Assembly: GCA_021234155.1 (NCBI GenBank)
Contig: JAJEKV010000049.1
Location: forward strand, 4,245,487-4,309,486
Length of the DNA stretch: 64,000 bases
Reading direction: 5' to 3'
DNA from: Isoetes taiwanensis
Lineage: Eukaryota > Streptophyta > Lycopodiopsida > Isoetales > Isoetaceae
This document shows positions 50,552-61,529 of this stretch, one piece after another. The translations under genes and the position numbers were made by a program. The notes below the pieces were generated by a model. It did no database searches, was not told the origin of the DNA, and saw only the letters and a program-made list of their open reading frames with translations. Within the stretch, counting starts at the first letter, position 1. Each line of letters begins with the position of its first letter.

Positions 50552-50745
50552 AATTGCGAGGAAGGTTGTAGGCTTGGTTGGGCTGGCGTGCTAAAAATAA
50601 AGATTAAAAAACCCGCACCTAATTCGCCTACCAGATCTGGCAACCGACATAGCAAATGAAGAAAGACGTGAAACCCTAGTAGAAGCAAGGACTAGATGCT
50701 CTGTCTAGATAGAGCTTTGGCAATGCTAGATAGGCAATTCTGGCA

Positions 50746-50880
50746 ATGGAGGCAGAGCTATGGGGACTCTCCAGCCGAGAATGGAGTCTAAGATTTGATG
50801 CAGACGAAGAGAGAAACACAAAGCTCTGGATTGATCTGCACAGAGACGCAACCAGAGCGCATAGCACAACAAGATTTTAA
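50746..50880 (+). CDS. Small ORF at right end of unit B (copy of 33150-33284)
   Basis: Same MEAELWG start as in unit A, with one visible change (ggactctcc versus ggactgtcc). The following frame MAMTRCRPLPEEMQEK is cut by the duplication boundary at 50937, so whatever gene it belongs to is not continued here. Confidence 0.25.
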   Translation: MEAELWGLSSREWSLRFDADEERNTKLWIDLHRDATRAHSTTRF

Positions 50881-50937
50881 TATGGCCATGACAAGATGTC
50901 GACCTTTGCCAGAAGAGATGCAGGAAAAGATACGTGG

Positions 50938-51480
50938 CGTGTAAATATTGGAATAGATTATGGCGCGGAAATACTAGGAGGGGACAAAAATAAAATAAAG
51001 AATGTCACACTGCAGTAGTGGTAACGAATGAGTCTTATGGGCGACTAACATGGACAAACATCAATGGGCCAACTGAAAATTTGCTGACCGAGTGCTGAAA
51101 AAAAAAATTAAAGCCTTGTTTAAGAGCAACTGAAAATAGCCCGTGTTGCTTTTCAGCGCAGGGGTAAAAAACCTATCATGTGAGTTACATTAGAACATGT
51201 ATGTCTCGAGTTCGAGACTGCCATAGAGGAGACTTACATTTACACGAATTGGCATGCAACCACGTGGACTGCCAATTTCTTAGTTACAACATTATTGGCA
51301 TGCAACCACGTGGATTGCCAATTCCTTAGTTTTTTAAGAATATGCTAATCACCAAATAATCGGGCTAATATTCCGGGATAAAACACGTCAATGCCAATGG
51401 ATTTAAATACTTGGATATTAATGGAATCGTTTAATGCAGTTTTATTTTCGCGTAAACGACAGAATCAGATCTGCGGCGGA
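50938..51480. promoter_or_regulatory. Upstream region of the Cys-rich protein gene with duplicated G-box
   Basis: Two copies of a repeat of about 46 bp (ttggcatgcaaccacgtgga core) lie at 51250-51295 and 51296-51340, each with a CCACGTGG G-box (51260-51267, 51306-51313) and flanked by the inverted pair ttggca/tgccaa. A TATA-like tttaaata occurs near 51400. G-boxes bind bZIP/bHLH factors in plants; the link to the gene at 52526 is inferred from position. Confidence 0.5.
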
Positions 51481-52920
51481 TAGTGTCTTGAACTGGAGCA
51501 AGGCCGGAGCTCTGTTTTGGATCCGCCACCAAACGGTCCGCGCTTTGACCTTCTGAGAGTGAAACAAAGTAAGTTTTTGCTCTTCTGTCTGGGACTATGC
51601 TAAATCTGACTGGGGTTACGTTGAGGCGATTGTCTCTGTGCGATGATGTTCTTTTATTTGTTACTGTTGCATAAAAATTTTGTCATTTTTTTCCTTTGCT
51701 GTGTAAGGATATAAGGATGACCTGCAGCTGTTTCTGTCAGTAACTCTCATTGGGAACTGTACATGTCTTCATATCCCTAAGTGTTACATTGTAAATGACA
51801 AGATCCTGAACAGAAAAGAATAAGGTTAACATGGAATGATCTCATTCTAGCGTTAGAATAGAATATACAATTTTAAGAATGTCTGCCTGTCCCAGACCAT
51901 AAACCGTAAGGCTTTCGAATCGCACGCATTGAGAAGATTTGCACAGATTACCTTCTCTTGGTAGCAGTAGTGCGGGTAATTATTTTTTCACCTACAAAAG
52001 ATATTCTACATGTAGAATTTGCTATATATACCAAGAATGGTGGGCTTGTCTCATTTGCGTTGTAAAATAAGACAGGGCCAGGTCTTAATAAAACCAGCCA
52101 GTCGCGCTCCGTAATTGATTCTCCATACTTATGTCACTGTGCATCTTATAAATCTTAATTGCCACTAGTGATCTGATACAACACTTCATTATCACTCCAT
52201 GCGAGCCTTGAGTTGATATACCAATCTTGTTTTAGGTACAACACAAATCATGTAGCAGTTAATGCTGCAAGGGCCTAATAGGTGTCTAAACAGTAGTATA
52301 CAGATTCTTGTGTCTTTTGGCAGTCAAGGCCATTGCCATTGCCAATAATTCCATGCGTTGTAGGAAAGGTTGAGTAGCCTCCAGTTTTTGGTGTAATGCA
52401 TCCAATTATAGAAATGTAAATTGATGCATGCTATATTATGCATTCCTGTAAAGAAGTAAAATTAAAAGTCCTACTTTTTGGTAACAACAATTTTTTGCTG
52501 TATGTTTAGGTCGTTTGCAACAATCATGTTGAGACAATCAATTTTCATGCTGCTATTTTTATATTGTATACAAGCAGAGAATCGTAATCTTGATAACTAC
52601 AACTTACGCATGCATAAGTGCATCCTAAAGAGCAGAAGTGATTGCCAAAATGACCTTGAGAACAACTGTGCATGGTATGAAGAATTAGAGAAATGCAAGG
52701 CTGTGGATCACATTCGGCATCGTCATCGGCATATTATGGCTGCCATAGAATGTGAAGATATTACATCAAAGACAGAATGCTCATCGTGGAAACACTGTCG
52801 ATGGTGCAAAAGTGAGGTGCTCGATGATGCTTGCTTTGGTGCTCTTGAGGCCCGACGTTTGCCTGTGCAGGTTTTTGATTGCTTGAAGTGAACACTTTAG
52901 ATACCAACAAAAGGGCATCT
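51480..52920 (+). CDS. Small secreted Cys-rich protein with two PSI-like repeats (CDS 52526-52891)
   Basis: The ATG at 52526 gives 121 residues. An N-terminal signal peptide (MLRQSIFMLLFLYCIQA) is followed by two Cys clusters of similar design: C-x6-C-x7-C-x-W-x6-C, then C-x7-C-x5-C-x-WC-x8-C near the C-terminus (TECSSWKHCRWCKSE). The spacing with a Trp beside Cys recalls PSI-type disulfide knots, but I cannot name the family. An upstream ATG at 52478 lies before a probable splice acceptor (tatgtttag, ending at 52509). With the donor caaag|gtaagt at 51568/51569 it defines a 0.94-kb intron in the 5'UTR, which is why I chose 52526. The product is probably extracellular or in the secretory pathway. 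The two G-boxes upstream may regulate it. Confidence 0.7.
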
Positions 52921-53277
52921 TGCTAGTGTTCTTATTACAGTATGCTATTTATGCACCTGCTTTGGTTAGATCTTCTCTAGCAATGCAGGTTACTTTGTAA
53001 AAGTTTAGTCATCATTCATCCCACAGGAGTACTTGTAGTGGGTTCTGTCCCTATAAACTAATATAGAGCTTATGTGCTTGGAGGTGTACAATTAAGGCAA
53101 GTCCAATGACAAATGCATCAGTTCCTTTCAAAGTACAAACAGGACAAGCACGAGTTTATACAGCAAAAAATGGTATTGGAATCCTGGTATAAATGCCACC
53201 GTTAAAAGAAAAGAATAGAATTGGCTTACAGATTGAAGTGGCTTAGAGATTGAAGCGAACACTCTTTAAGCTACTTG

Positions 53278-54759
53278 TCAAGCTAACAATGTCTGAGTCA
53301 TTGGGTCTTGAGTAGTTTCACCTTCCTCAAAGAACTGAGAAATCTCTTCCAAAGACTTGCCTTTAGTTTCAGGAACCAAAGTAAAAACAAAAACCACGGA
53401 TGCTGCAGCTATTATCGAGTATGCCAGAAAGGCTCCTGCTGGAGTTATGGCACCAGAAATGCTCAAGTATGTGGAAGCTAGAAGGCCTCCTGTGGTTCTG
53501 TTAATAATAACTCCCAAACCTGAAGCTTGCGATCTCAAATGCAGAGGGAAGATCTCTGATGTTAGCATATGAGCAACGGGTCCAAATCCAACAGAAAATG
53601 ACATCATGAACAGACAAATTGCAAGCATGGCTATGGCAGGACCAACGTTCTGTAAGCTCATAGTGATTGCCAGAATAATCGAGCAAGTCATCATTCCAAT
53701 ACCACTAATAAGCAGAAGTGGGCGCCGGCCCAATCGGTCTAAAAGAGCTGTTGCAACAAAGATGAACAAGGTCTTGACCAATCCTATGAGAGATATTAGG
53801 CCCAAAATATTAGACTTGTTCTTCATTCCTGCATTGAAGAGGACATGAGGACTGTAGAAGACCAGTACATCTATTCCTGTAGCTTGCTGGAAGAAATGGA
53901 CTCCTAATGCGACAATTAGCATTTTCCCAACTGCTGGCTTTGGGAGGAGAAGCTCCTTCCATACTTTCTCTCCATGAGTAAATTGCTTTTCTGTGGTTTC
54001 ATCCCAAGACCTCTTGATGGCATCCAATCTTTCCTCAGCCTCTTTTTCACTTTTAGAAACATTGTTCAACACAACTCTTGCTTCATCTAGTCTGCAGTGC
54101 ATTACTAGCCACCTTGGAGATTCAGGCAAAGTCGTGAGACTAATGAGACACAGGAACAATGCAACAGGTGCTTCAAAACCTAGCATTAGCTTCCAGTTTA
54201 TTGTGCTAGACCAATTGGCCAAGAGATAGCTTGCTAAGTAGCCCAACAGAATACCTATGTTGATGAAAACTTCAGGAAGTGAAGCAAGGGCTCCACGGCT
54301 CTCTGTGGGTGCCAATTCGGCCAAGAACACTGGAATGATGACCAGTGCAAATCCTACTGCAATGCCTGAAAGAGCTCGTCCACAAAGAAGCAAAGTGAAG
54401 TTAGGTGCAAATCCCATTGCAGTTGATGATATTGCAAAGAGAATTGTTCCTATCCCCATGCTTTTGTTTCTCCCTATAACATCAGAAAGTCTTCCTGCAA
54501 TTACACATCCTATAAAAGACACCAAATTCACACAGCCAACCAATATCTCTTGTTGAACCTCTGTGATCTGCAGATCCTCTTTTATGAAGAGTATAGCTCC
54601 CGTGATGATCCCAATCGCTGCCAAACAAAAATTAAACATTAGATAAAACTTTCACGTTTGAAATGCGCATTTATTATACTTACCATAGCCAGCAAGTGTT
54701 GAGTTCAGAGAGATCAATAAAGCACAACCCAAGACATAGGATTGTTTCTTGTGCTCCAT
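53278..54759 (-). CDS. Polyol/monosaccharide transporter (MFS, PLT-like), two exons
   Basis: Exon 1 is 54684-54759 and exon 2 is 53278-54617, joined across a 66-bp GT-AG intron; 471 residues. About 12 membrane spans are evident. Sugar-porter signatures appear in order: GRLSDVIGRNKS (loop 2-3), GRALSGIAVGFALVIIPVF, LPESPRWLVM (after TM6), FFQQATGIDVLVFYSP (TM7), DRLGRRPLLL (loop 8-9), and VPETKGKSLEEISQFF at the C-terminus. The closest plant group is the polyol transporters (PLT/PMT), proton symporters of the plasma membrane for linear polyols and hexoses; the substrate is inferred. The TM1 motif reads GYAIGIITGA, where the family usually has GYDxG, so an acidic residue is missing at the exon junction. 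The frame is intact, unlike its transposon neighbours. Confidence 0.92.
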
Positions 54760-54842
54760 ACTACGACATTGATTGAATTGAGGAGATTGAATTTATTTTA
54801 TTTTTATTGAAGAAAAGGCATAAAAAGGCTCCATAAAAGGCG

Positions 54843-54852
54843 ATATATATTA
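54843..54852 (-). promoter_or_regulatory. TATA box of the polyol transporter gene
   Basis: The minus strand reads TAATATATAT about 85-95 bp upstream of the ATG, within an otherwise mixed sequence. Its position suits a plant TATA element with a short 5'UTR. Confidence 0.5.
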
Positions 54853-54899
54853 AGAGTCGATATTTACCGTCTTTCTTATTAATCTCCTCTAAAACTTAT

Positions 54900-55688
54900 T
54901 TCGCGTCTGTCTTTGTGAATCTATTTCTTTTGAATGTATCATTTCGGCTTTTTAAATCTATTTCTTTTGGAAGTACTAGAACAAACGTTTCGGTGGGCTA
55001 ACGTAGCTGTCATGGCTATGGCGGCAGCCGCAGCGTTATGATGAAGCGGGTCCTGCTGCTCCATTTTTGTAAGTTTGGAGGGATCCTTATAGCAAGAGAA
55101 AGACAAGGATAGCTGGCTGCTGCCTCGGGGACTTTCTTTGCATATGAGGAGAGACTTCTGTCAAAGATCCCTGACTGAAGACTGTCTTGGATCTCATTCT
55201 TAGTCTTGGCTAGCTGCAGGCCTCCATGTGCTCGTGCTGGCATTTTTTTTCTTTGTCTGTCTACCAGCCCATTTGCAATCTCTTGCTTGAGCAACAGTTT
55301 TTTTTGTTCGTTCATGTACTCATCGAATATCTGAACATATATACTCATCATATATCTATACAAGTTTTTTGTACTATAAATGGGTCTATGAACTATGGTT
55401 TACGAAATATGGGAACAAAATGCAAGATTAAGAATGGCAGGAATGGCAGCATGCATCCAGTCCAAAGTCATGAAGTTTTAAGCTAAACCCTTTGCCCGAT
55501 GGCTATTCAATGCAGCTGATCATTGTCTATTAGAATGGAGACTTGCAATTAGATTTCATCTGATGACTCTACGATAATGAAGCAAACTCTGCCCATTTTT
55601 TGTGAAGGGTGTCCCCACTTTTAAAGTGTCTTTGGTTCATGTCCTCTTTGGTTCAGCGAAGTTAAATTGCATGTCCTCTAACAATGAA
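54900..55688. other. Intergenic, no gene recognised
   Basis: Short open frames occur on both strands (for example 55016-55363 minus) but none has a domain, conserved motif or partner exon that I recognise. Confidence 0.5.
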
Positions 55689-56225
55689 CATTTAAATTAA
55701 AATCCCCCTTAAACCCCCTTTGGTTTGGGTGCATATTCACACGAGGGGTGACGTAGGGCAGCGAGAGCCCTCATAATTGTATTTTGCACGTACAAAATCA
55801 ACACCATATAGTATTCCACTTAAAATCTTATAGTATTTTGCGAATCTTGTTATATAGTGTAGCAAATTTTGTACTTGCATACCCCACAAACGAGGAACTT
55901 TACGTACGGTGTAGATTAAGGAATAAGGGGTAAATATGCCTATCCAACAGCTCTCGTTGCCCGGAGTCACCCCGTGTGAATATGCACCCAAACCAAAGGG
56001 GGTTTAAGGGGGATTTTAATTTCAATGTGTTGGACCCAATGGTTGTGTTAATTAATGTCAATGGTAGTTATGTGTTGGTTGTTAATGTCAATGGTTGGTA
56101 TGCGTTGGTTGTTATGTCGTTGGTTGTTATGTGTTGGTTGTTATGTGTTGGGGGATTTAATTTTTATATGTTGGATGTTAATGGTTTGTGTTGCAAAAAG
56201 TTTTTTTTTGGCCCCCTTAGGGACC
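55689..56225. repeat. Repeat with long inner inverted repeat (MITE-like), copy 1
   Basis: Arms of about 55 bp at 55689-55745 and 55970-56027 are inverted copies (ttaaaatcccccttaaaccc ... ggggattttaatt). The similarity to a second copy (57200-57475) extends past the right arm to a GC-rich end, so the unit runs to about 56225. The right part is rich in ttgttatgtgttgg iterations. No coding capacity; family unassigned. Confidence 0.7.
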
Positions 56226-56874
56226 CCCCCTCCCCCGTGTGACAAAAATTTTAGAATTCAAACCAGAATAAAACTAGAATTCATTTGATGCTTTCATCAC
56301 CTGTAGCTTTTGAATTTCATCACGATAAAACAAATAGAACATAAGTAAAAGTTACCATAAAGATAGAGCGGATTGATCCCATTATTTTGAAAGTCATAAA
56401 GTTTGCAACACCCATACACAAACATTTTTCAACTGGAATTTAACAGCAGCCTTTGGCCTCCATGGATTCTTGTGGTGAGAAACCAAAGTGGGAAATTTTT
56501 CTCCTTGTTAGCACAAGGATCTAGAAGCCTTGGAATTTGCTTAATAACTACCTCAAAATCTAAAAATACATGGTAATTTTTTGCAACCTTCATTTGGAAT
56601 GAGCCATAAAACAATATCCAATAGCGCAATCCTGTATTAATCAGCTGGTAGGATGTGAAAGCCTACCAAACCCGGCCGAAAAATTGCTGTTTTAGCATAG
56701 ATAACTTAACCAAACACATCCATATCATACACTATCAAAAAGATCTCGAAGAGAGCTTTCCAACGCAATAAAAATCATCTCAAACAGAGCTTTGGATCAA
56801 AAGTTATGATAAGAAATGTGTTGCCGGCGGGGAAACTGCACTACATGCGCCCTTCAAGCCTTCATGTGCCCATC

Positions 56875-57045
56875 ATGCACCACACACACAAAAATTGGGC
56901 TTTTGTTGTGAGCCATTGGTTGTTGACCATTATGCACCACACGCACAAAAAGAGGGCTTTTGTTGTGAGCCATTGGTTGTTGACCATTATGCACCACATG
57001 CACAAAAAAAGGGCTTTTATTGTGAGCCATTGGTTGTTGACCATT
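56875..57045. repeat. 57-bp tandem repeat, three copies
   Basis: Units start at 56875, 56932 and 56989, each beginning atgcaccaca. They stay in one plus-strand frame (MHHTHKKRAFVVSHWLLTI, 19 residues per unit, within 56806-57105). There is no sign of a surrounding gene. Confidence 0.9.
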
Positions 57046-57111
57046 GTTAAAAAAAAGGCTAAAATCAATGGCTCAGAAATGGTGCACTCTAGATGTACGC
57101 ATTAGTACATC

Positions 57112-57475
57112 CATTTGAATACATTACGAAATCATAGGAAAACCTTAGTGAAATGTGTACAAAAACACAAAGAAAACCCCCTGTTATTATGCTACGAAAA
57201 AATATACAATATACGAAAAAATGTACAGGCATACCCCACAAACGAGGATCGCTATATACGGTCCAGATCGAGGAATAAAGGGCAAATATGCCCTCCAACA
57301 GCTCTCGCTGCCCGGAGTAACCCCCTGTGTGAATATGCACCCAAACCAAAGGGGGTTTCAAGGGGGATTTTAATTTAAATGCGTTAGATGCAATGGTTTG
57401 TGTTAATTATCGTTAATAGTAGTTATTGTTGATTATTACATCAAAAAAATTTTTGGGCCCTTCGGGCCCTAACAA
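57112..57475. repeat. MITE-like repeat, copy 2 (left arm missing)
   Basis: 57230-57400 matches the right half of the copy at 55689-56225 (accccacaaacgagga; aaagggggtttcaaggggga). The left inverted arm is absent. It ends in the palindromic gggcccttcgggcccta. Confidence 0.7.
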
Positions 57476-57540
57476 ACAAACAAATAAGAAACCCACGAGG
57501 GAAAAACAAGCCAGTACAATTTCACCATGTTGAGTATATT

Positions 57541-57975
57541 GCATTCCATGAAATGATATTCTGATCTAATATTTTTTCATATATTTCATGTGCGTCTTTA
57601 AGGCTACCACCATTTGCATACATATCAATTATGGCACTTCTAGTGGTGACATCCACGTTCAGAAATTTGTTTGTGAATAAGCTTACCTTGCTCTATGGCC
57701 CCTACACTACCACATACTTTTAGGGCACTAAAAAATATAACATTGAATGCCTTCTTGCATGATCTTCTTGTAAAGAAACTGGCCTTGTTCAATATTTCCT
57801 TTGGCAACACATGCCTTTAGAACAGATAAATATGTAACCTTATTTGGTTTTAAACCATCCTGGTGCATTCTCGTGAAGAACTCCAGTGCAAGACAGCCTT
57901 CTCCTAAGTGCTGAACGTGCACATACAGTTCAGGTTGAAGTTTCAGCATTCTGGAGAGTATGATTGCCACATCAT
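57541..57975 (-). pseudogene. PPR (PLS-class) gene remnant
   Basis: The minus strand holds one clear PPR unit, LALEFFTRMHQDGLKPNKVT then YLSVLKACVAKGNIEQGQ (57728-57970). After a frame change it reads SALKVCGSVGAIEQGKLIHK (57630-57700). Frames are interrupted and there is no start or C-terminal domain, so this is a decayed fragment. PPR proteins bind organellar RNA and are abundant in seed-free plants. Confidence 0.85.
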
Positions 57976-58842
57976 CATGATTCCACTCACCTTAACCGTG
58001 TATTATCGCCATGAAGCAGTGGAGTTTTGCACTTGCAAAGGTTTAAAGAACTGTCATATGGGCACTATTCAAGATCAACTTAACCAGGGTCCAATTTCTC
58101 CTGTGCACAATGATACCAATTTCTCATGTGCACAATGATACCATACCTGTTGCATGTAGGGGACAACTTTGATCGTCATACCTGGGAAGCACTTCTTGTT
58201 ACCAACCAGGTCTCCTTATAGACACATTCAGATCCAAGGCTCAATGGACAGATTGAGGTTTAAAGCAACCAAAATGTTCAACATTAGTAATAACTTGAAG
58301 TTTAGAGTGTGGCAAATTCTTCCATATCAGGTTTAAAGCAAATCGTACTTACAACCTTTTCTGTATCTATTATGAAGTAGCATGAAAACGAAATCATGAA
58401 AAGCCAGAAAAGCTAAGGAGAATGCCAGATAGCTCCAAAAGATATTGTTCCAAGAAGATTAAGATCTAGGATGCAGATCACTACTGTCTGTTTTGTTGTT
58501 ATTGCTGAGAAATAGCGTATCTATTTGGTCTCATAGACACTAGGGTCTTTCGTAGATTTTAATAATTACTTTATTTCTTTCTTTCCCTTCATCCAAAGTG
58601 TCCTGGAGATTAGTTAAGGACCCTTCTCTTATTCGTGTCTGATGAATCCAAATCAGGAGGTCAGCATCATGGCACGAGGCATTGACGATTTACTTCCCAT
58701 CACTGTAGACAACAGTAGTTGGAGCCTCTCCAACTACGTCCATTCATCTCCTTTAAGATTAGGTGTCTAAACTTGCATGCCAGCCAAAGCATCTGACTTG
58801 ACCAATTTTCATGATAAAGATGCCCCGTCATGAAGCAATCCT
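57976..58842. other. Intergenic, no gene recognised
   Basis: AT-rich DNA with a short duplicated phrase (ctgtgcacaatgataccaat-like, near 58105-58140). No supported gene. Confidence 0.5.
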
Positions 58843-59740
58843 TCATTGGAGGTGATAATGATAATAAACGGAAGTCAGATACTCTTCTTGGACCATCTCA
58901 TCTGATCTCAAAAGGGGTAACCATGAAAGTGCCTAGAAGAAGAAAGCAAACAGTAAAGGAAAAACATAAGCAGTCCTTTAAAAGAGAAAACAACTCTGAC
59001 ATCATCTTATGCTTCCAGCCTATATGAATGCTTTGAGCTTGTCTCCCTCTTGAAATTGAGAATGAAAATCATATAGGAAAAAATACTAGAAAACAATGTA
59101 CGGCTGGAATGAAACATGATCATAAATTGATCATAAAGTGGGGTTACTTCTGTGCCTTCCCTCTCTTGCTTTACTTTTTTGTCTTATCATGTGGAAAAAG
59201 AGAAGGATTAGGTAGGAACTAAGTTGAATGACTTGGCCTCCTCGTCTGGACATGCGCATAGACCTTCATTAGTGTTGGAAGATTGTCTATGTCAAGGAAA
59301 TCTAGTAGTAACTTATGAAACAAAGCATGGGGTCAATCAGACAAGGAGCAGATAGTTAACCACCTGAGTGCATCTACAAATATCTCCGGTGCAACTTTGA
59401 CTGTCCCATAACCATATTCCATAAATTTCTTTGGCTTACAAAATTTTTATTATTTTCTAAGTGCTACCATTCTTGTAGGCTTGTGATGGTATAATCTAGC
59501 GGTCATTTGTAAGCTATTTCTTGTGCAGTCTTTGCAAATTTTCATGGAACTACACCGAAACAAGGGTTTCTCCCGCATCCGCGGCATTGAAGAGTTGTAT
59601 TGTTGACACACTTATGCATTCGATTTGCTGCCGCCAATTCATTTCTTTTGACACTGCAATGCATGTTTGAATGTTTATGTGGTAAATGTTTTCTTTGTTC
59701 GGGTTGTGAAAGGTTTGCTATTTCAATCATTATTCGCAAA
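58843..59740. repeat. 0.9-kb direct repeat, copy 1
   Basis: From tcattggaggtgataatg to ggtttgctatttca it matches 60470-61335. Differences include tgctttgagcttgtctccc against tgcttcagagcagtctcct, that is, at CAG/CTG sites. Confidence 0.9.
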
Positions 59741-60128
59741 TGGTAGAACTTAGAACAGCTACATGTTTGTCCAATTTAATGTCACACCTACTTACATAGA
59801 GTAGAATACAAGGCCCGTGTAATGTAACAAGGCTAGATATCTACCATAAAGGTTTCCTTTAATCTTAATCCTCTGGTTTTGTTGTTCTCGCCAGTTCTTG
59901 AAGCATGTGAAGATAAAGAAGAAGATAATATCCATTCTTGAACACTTTTCAATTGCTTTCAGTGTCCAATTATATAGGCTTATGCTCAGTGGGGCATATA
60001 GACATGCCCCAAGCTTCACAAAACCTAGTGTGAGTAAATAGTCTTTTGAAGCTTTAAAATTTTTGGTTTATTGAATCAAATTGTTGAATTGGATTGATAG
60101 GCTATTACAAAACCCCAGGAGCTCCGTT
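59741..60128. other. Spacer between the two repeat copies, no gene seen
   Basis: AT-rich DNA left of the PAL fragment and right of repeat copy 1. No ORF that I can support. Confidence 0.5.
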
Positions 60129-60478
60129 CTATCCCTCCACACAACGAAGCAAAGGAGCAACAATTTTGCCATCACACAATGCCATAAACACCTTGTTTAT
60201 TTCTTCCCCAGGAGATATCTTCTGTGTGCCGCTCAACAGCCTTGTTCCGGCCTCCTTTCTCACAAATTCGTACAAGAACCAAGTCCGGCACTCTTCAATT
60301 CTATTGGGCAGAGCATGAATGCCCTTGTCATATTTCTCCCTTGCTGCAAGAATCTCCTCTGTCAGCTCCCTCGCCAATTCTTGCTCAAAGTTTTGAATTT
60401 TGGCAAAGAGAGAAGCATCTGCTGCTGTTTTTGCATTCTTCAATCCAAACTGGACCAAAACCTTTCTGAGCTCATTGG
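60129..60478 (-). pseudogene. PAL: Phenylalanine ammonia-lyase, C-terminal fragment
   Basis: The minus strand is open for about 115 codons to a stop at 60129-60131. FEQELARELTEEILAAREKY, ALPNRIEECRTWFLYEFVRK, GTRLLSGTQKISPGEEINKV and FMALCDGKIVAPLLRCVEG follow the conserved C-terminal helices of plant PAL, the entry enzyme of phenylpropanoid synthesis. The catalytic MIO-forming Ala-Ser-Gly and the rest of the enzyme are missing: the fragment begins exactly where repeat copy 2 ends its left edge (about 60475). It is a non-functional piece, probably captured or left by rearrangement. Confidence 0.9.
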
Positions 60479-61335
60479 AGGTGATAATGATAATAAACGG
60501 AAGTCAGATACTCTTCTTGGACCATCTCATCTGATCTCAAAAGGGGTAACCATGAAAGTGCCTAGAAGAAGAAAGCAAACAGTAAAGGAAAAACATAAGC
60601 AGTCCTTTAAAAGAGAAAACAACTCTGACATCATCTTATGCTTCCAGCCTATGAATGCTTCAGAGCAGTCTCCTACTGAAATTGAGAATGAAAATCATAT
60701 AAACAATGTACGGCTGGAATGAAACATGATCATAAATTGATCATAAAGTGGGGTTACTTCTGTGCCTTCCCTCTCTTGCCTTACTTTTTTTGTCTTATCA
60801 TGTGGAAAAAGAGAAGGATTAGGTAGGAACTAAGTTGAATGACCTGGCCTCCTTGTCTGAACATGCGCATAGACCTTCATTGGTGTTGGAAGATTGTCTA
60901 TGTCAAGAAAATCTAGTAGTAACTTATGAAACAAAACATGGGGTCAATCAGACAAGGAGCAGATAGTTAACCACCTGAGTGCATCTACAAATATCTCCAG
61001 TGCAACTTTGACTATCCCATAACCATATTCCATAAATTTCTTTGGCCTACAAAATTTTTATTATTTTCTAAGTGCTACCATTCTTGTAGGCTTGTGATGG
61101 TATAATCTAGCAGTAATTGGTAAGCTATTTATTTATGTAAGGTGCACCGCAAATGTTCATGGAACTACACCGAAACAAGGGTTTCTCCCGATCCGCAAAG
61201 CATTGAAGAGTTGTATTGTTGACACACTTATGCATTCGATTCTTTGCTGCCGCCAATTCATTTCCTTTGACACTGCAATGCATGTTTGATTCTTTATGTG
61301 GTAAATGTTTTCTTTGTTCAGCTGTGAAAGGTTTG
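60470..61335. repeat. 0.9-kb direct repeat, copy 2
   Basis: Second copy of 58843-59740. It contains a plus-strand open exon-like stretch, GGDNDNKRKSDTLLGPSHLI then MKVPRRRKQTVKEKHKQSFK, stop at 60722. The basic cluster could be a nuclear signal. In copy 1 the same frame stops earlier. I do not recognise the protein. Confidence 0.85.
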
Positions 61336-61529
61336 CTATTTCATGGAGAAAGTATCATGTTACTGTTGTGGGCATGGCTTGCTATTAGATTTGGGATGAA
61401 TGCCAAAGCCATATGGTTTGAACGAGGTGATGAACTGCAAAGTAAAACCCATGCTATGCAAAAATAGACTATTATTTAAATAGCAAGGGTAAGGTGTGAC
61501 CTATATGCAGTAGTAAGTACACAAACACA
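61336..61529. other. Unique flank after repeat copy 2
   Basis: Sequence differs from the flank of copy 1 beyond the shared ggtttgctatttca. No gene. Confidence 0.5.

Noticed and set aside
55016-55363. Minus-strand ORF of 115 codons left of the MITE-like repeat
   Set aside because: It has no recognisable domain, no splice partner and no second copy to test constraint; composition is ordinary for intergenic DNA.
60081-60722. 213-codon plus-strand ORF
   Set aside because: Its first two thirds are antisense to the PAL fragment; only the last part (from about 60470), within the repeat, looks coding-like, so it is not one gene.
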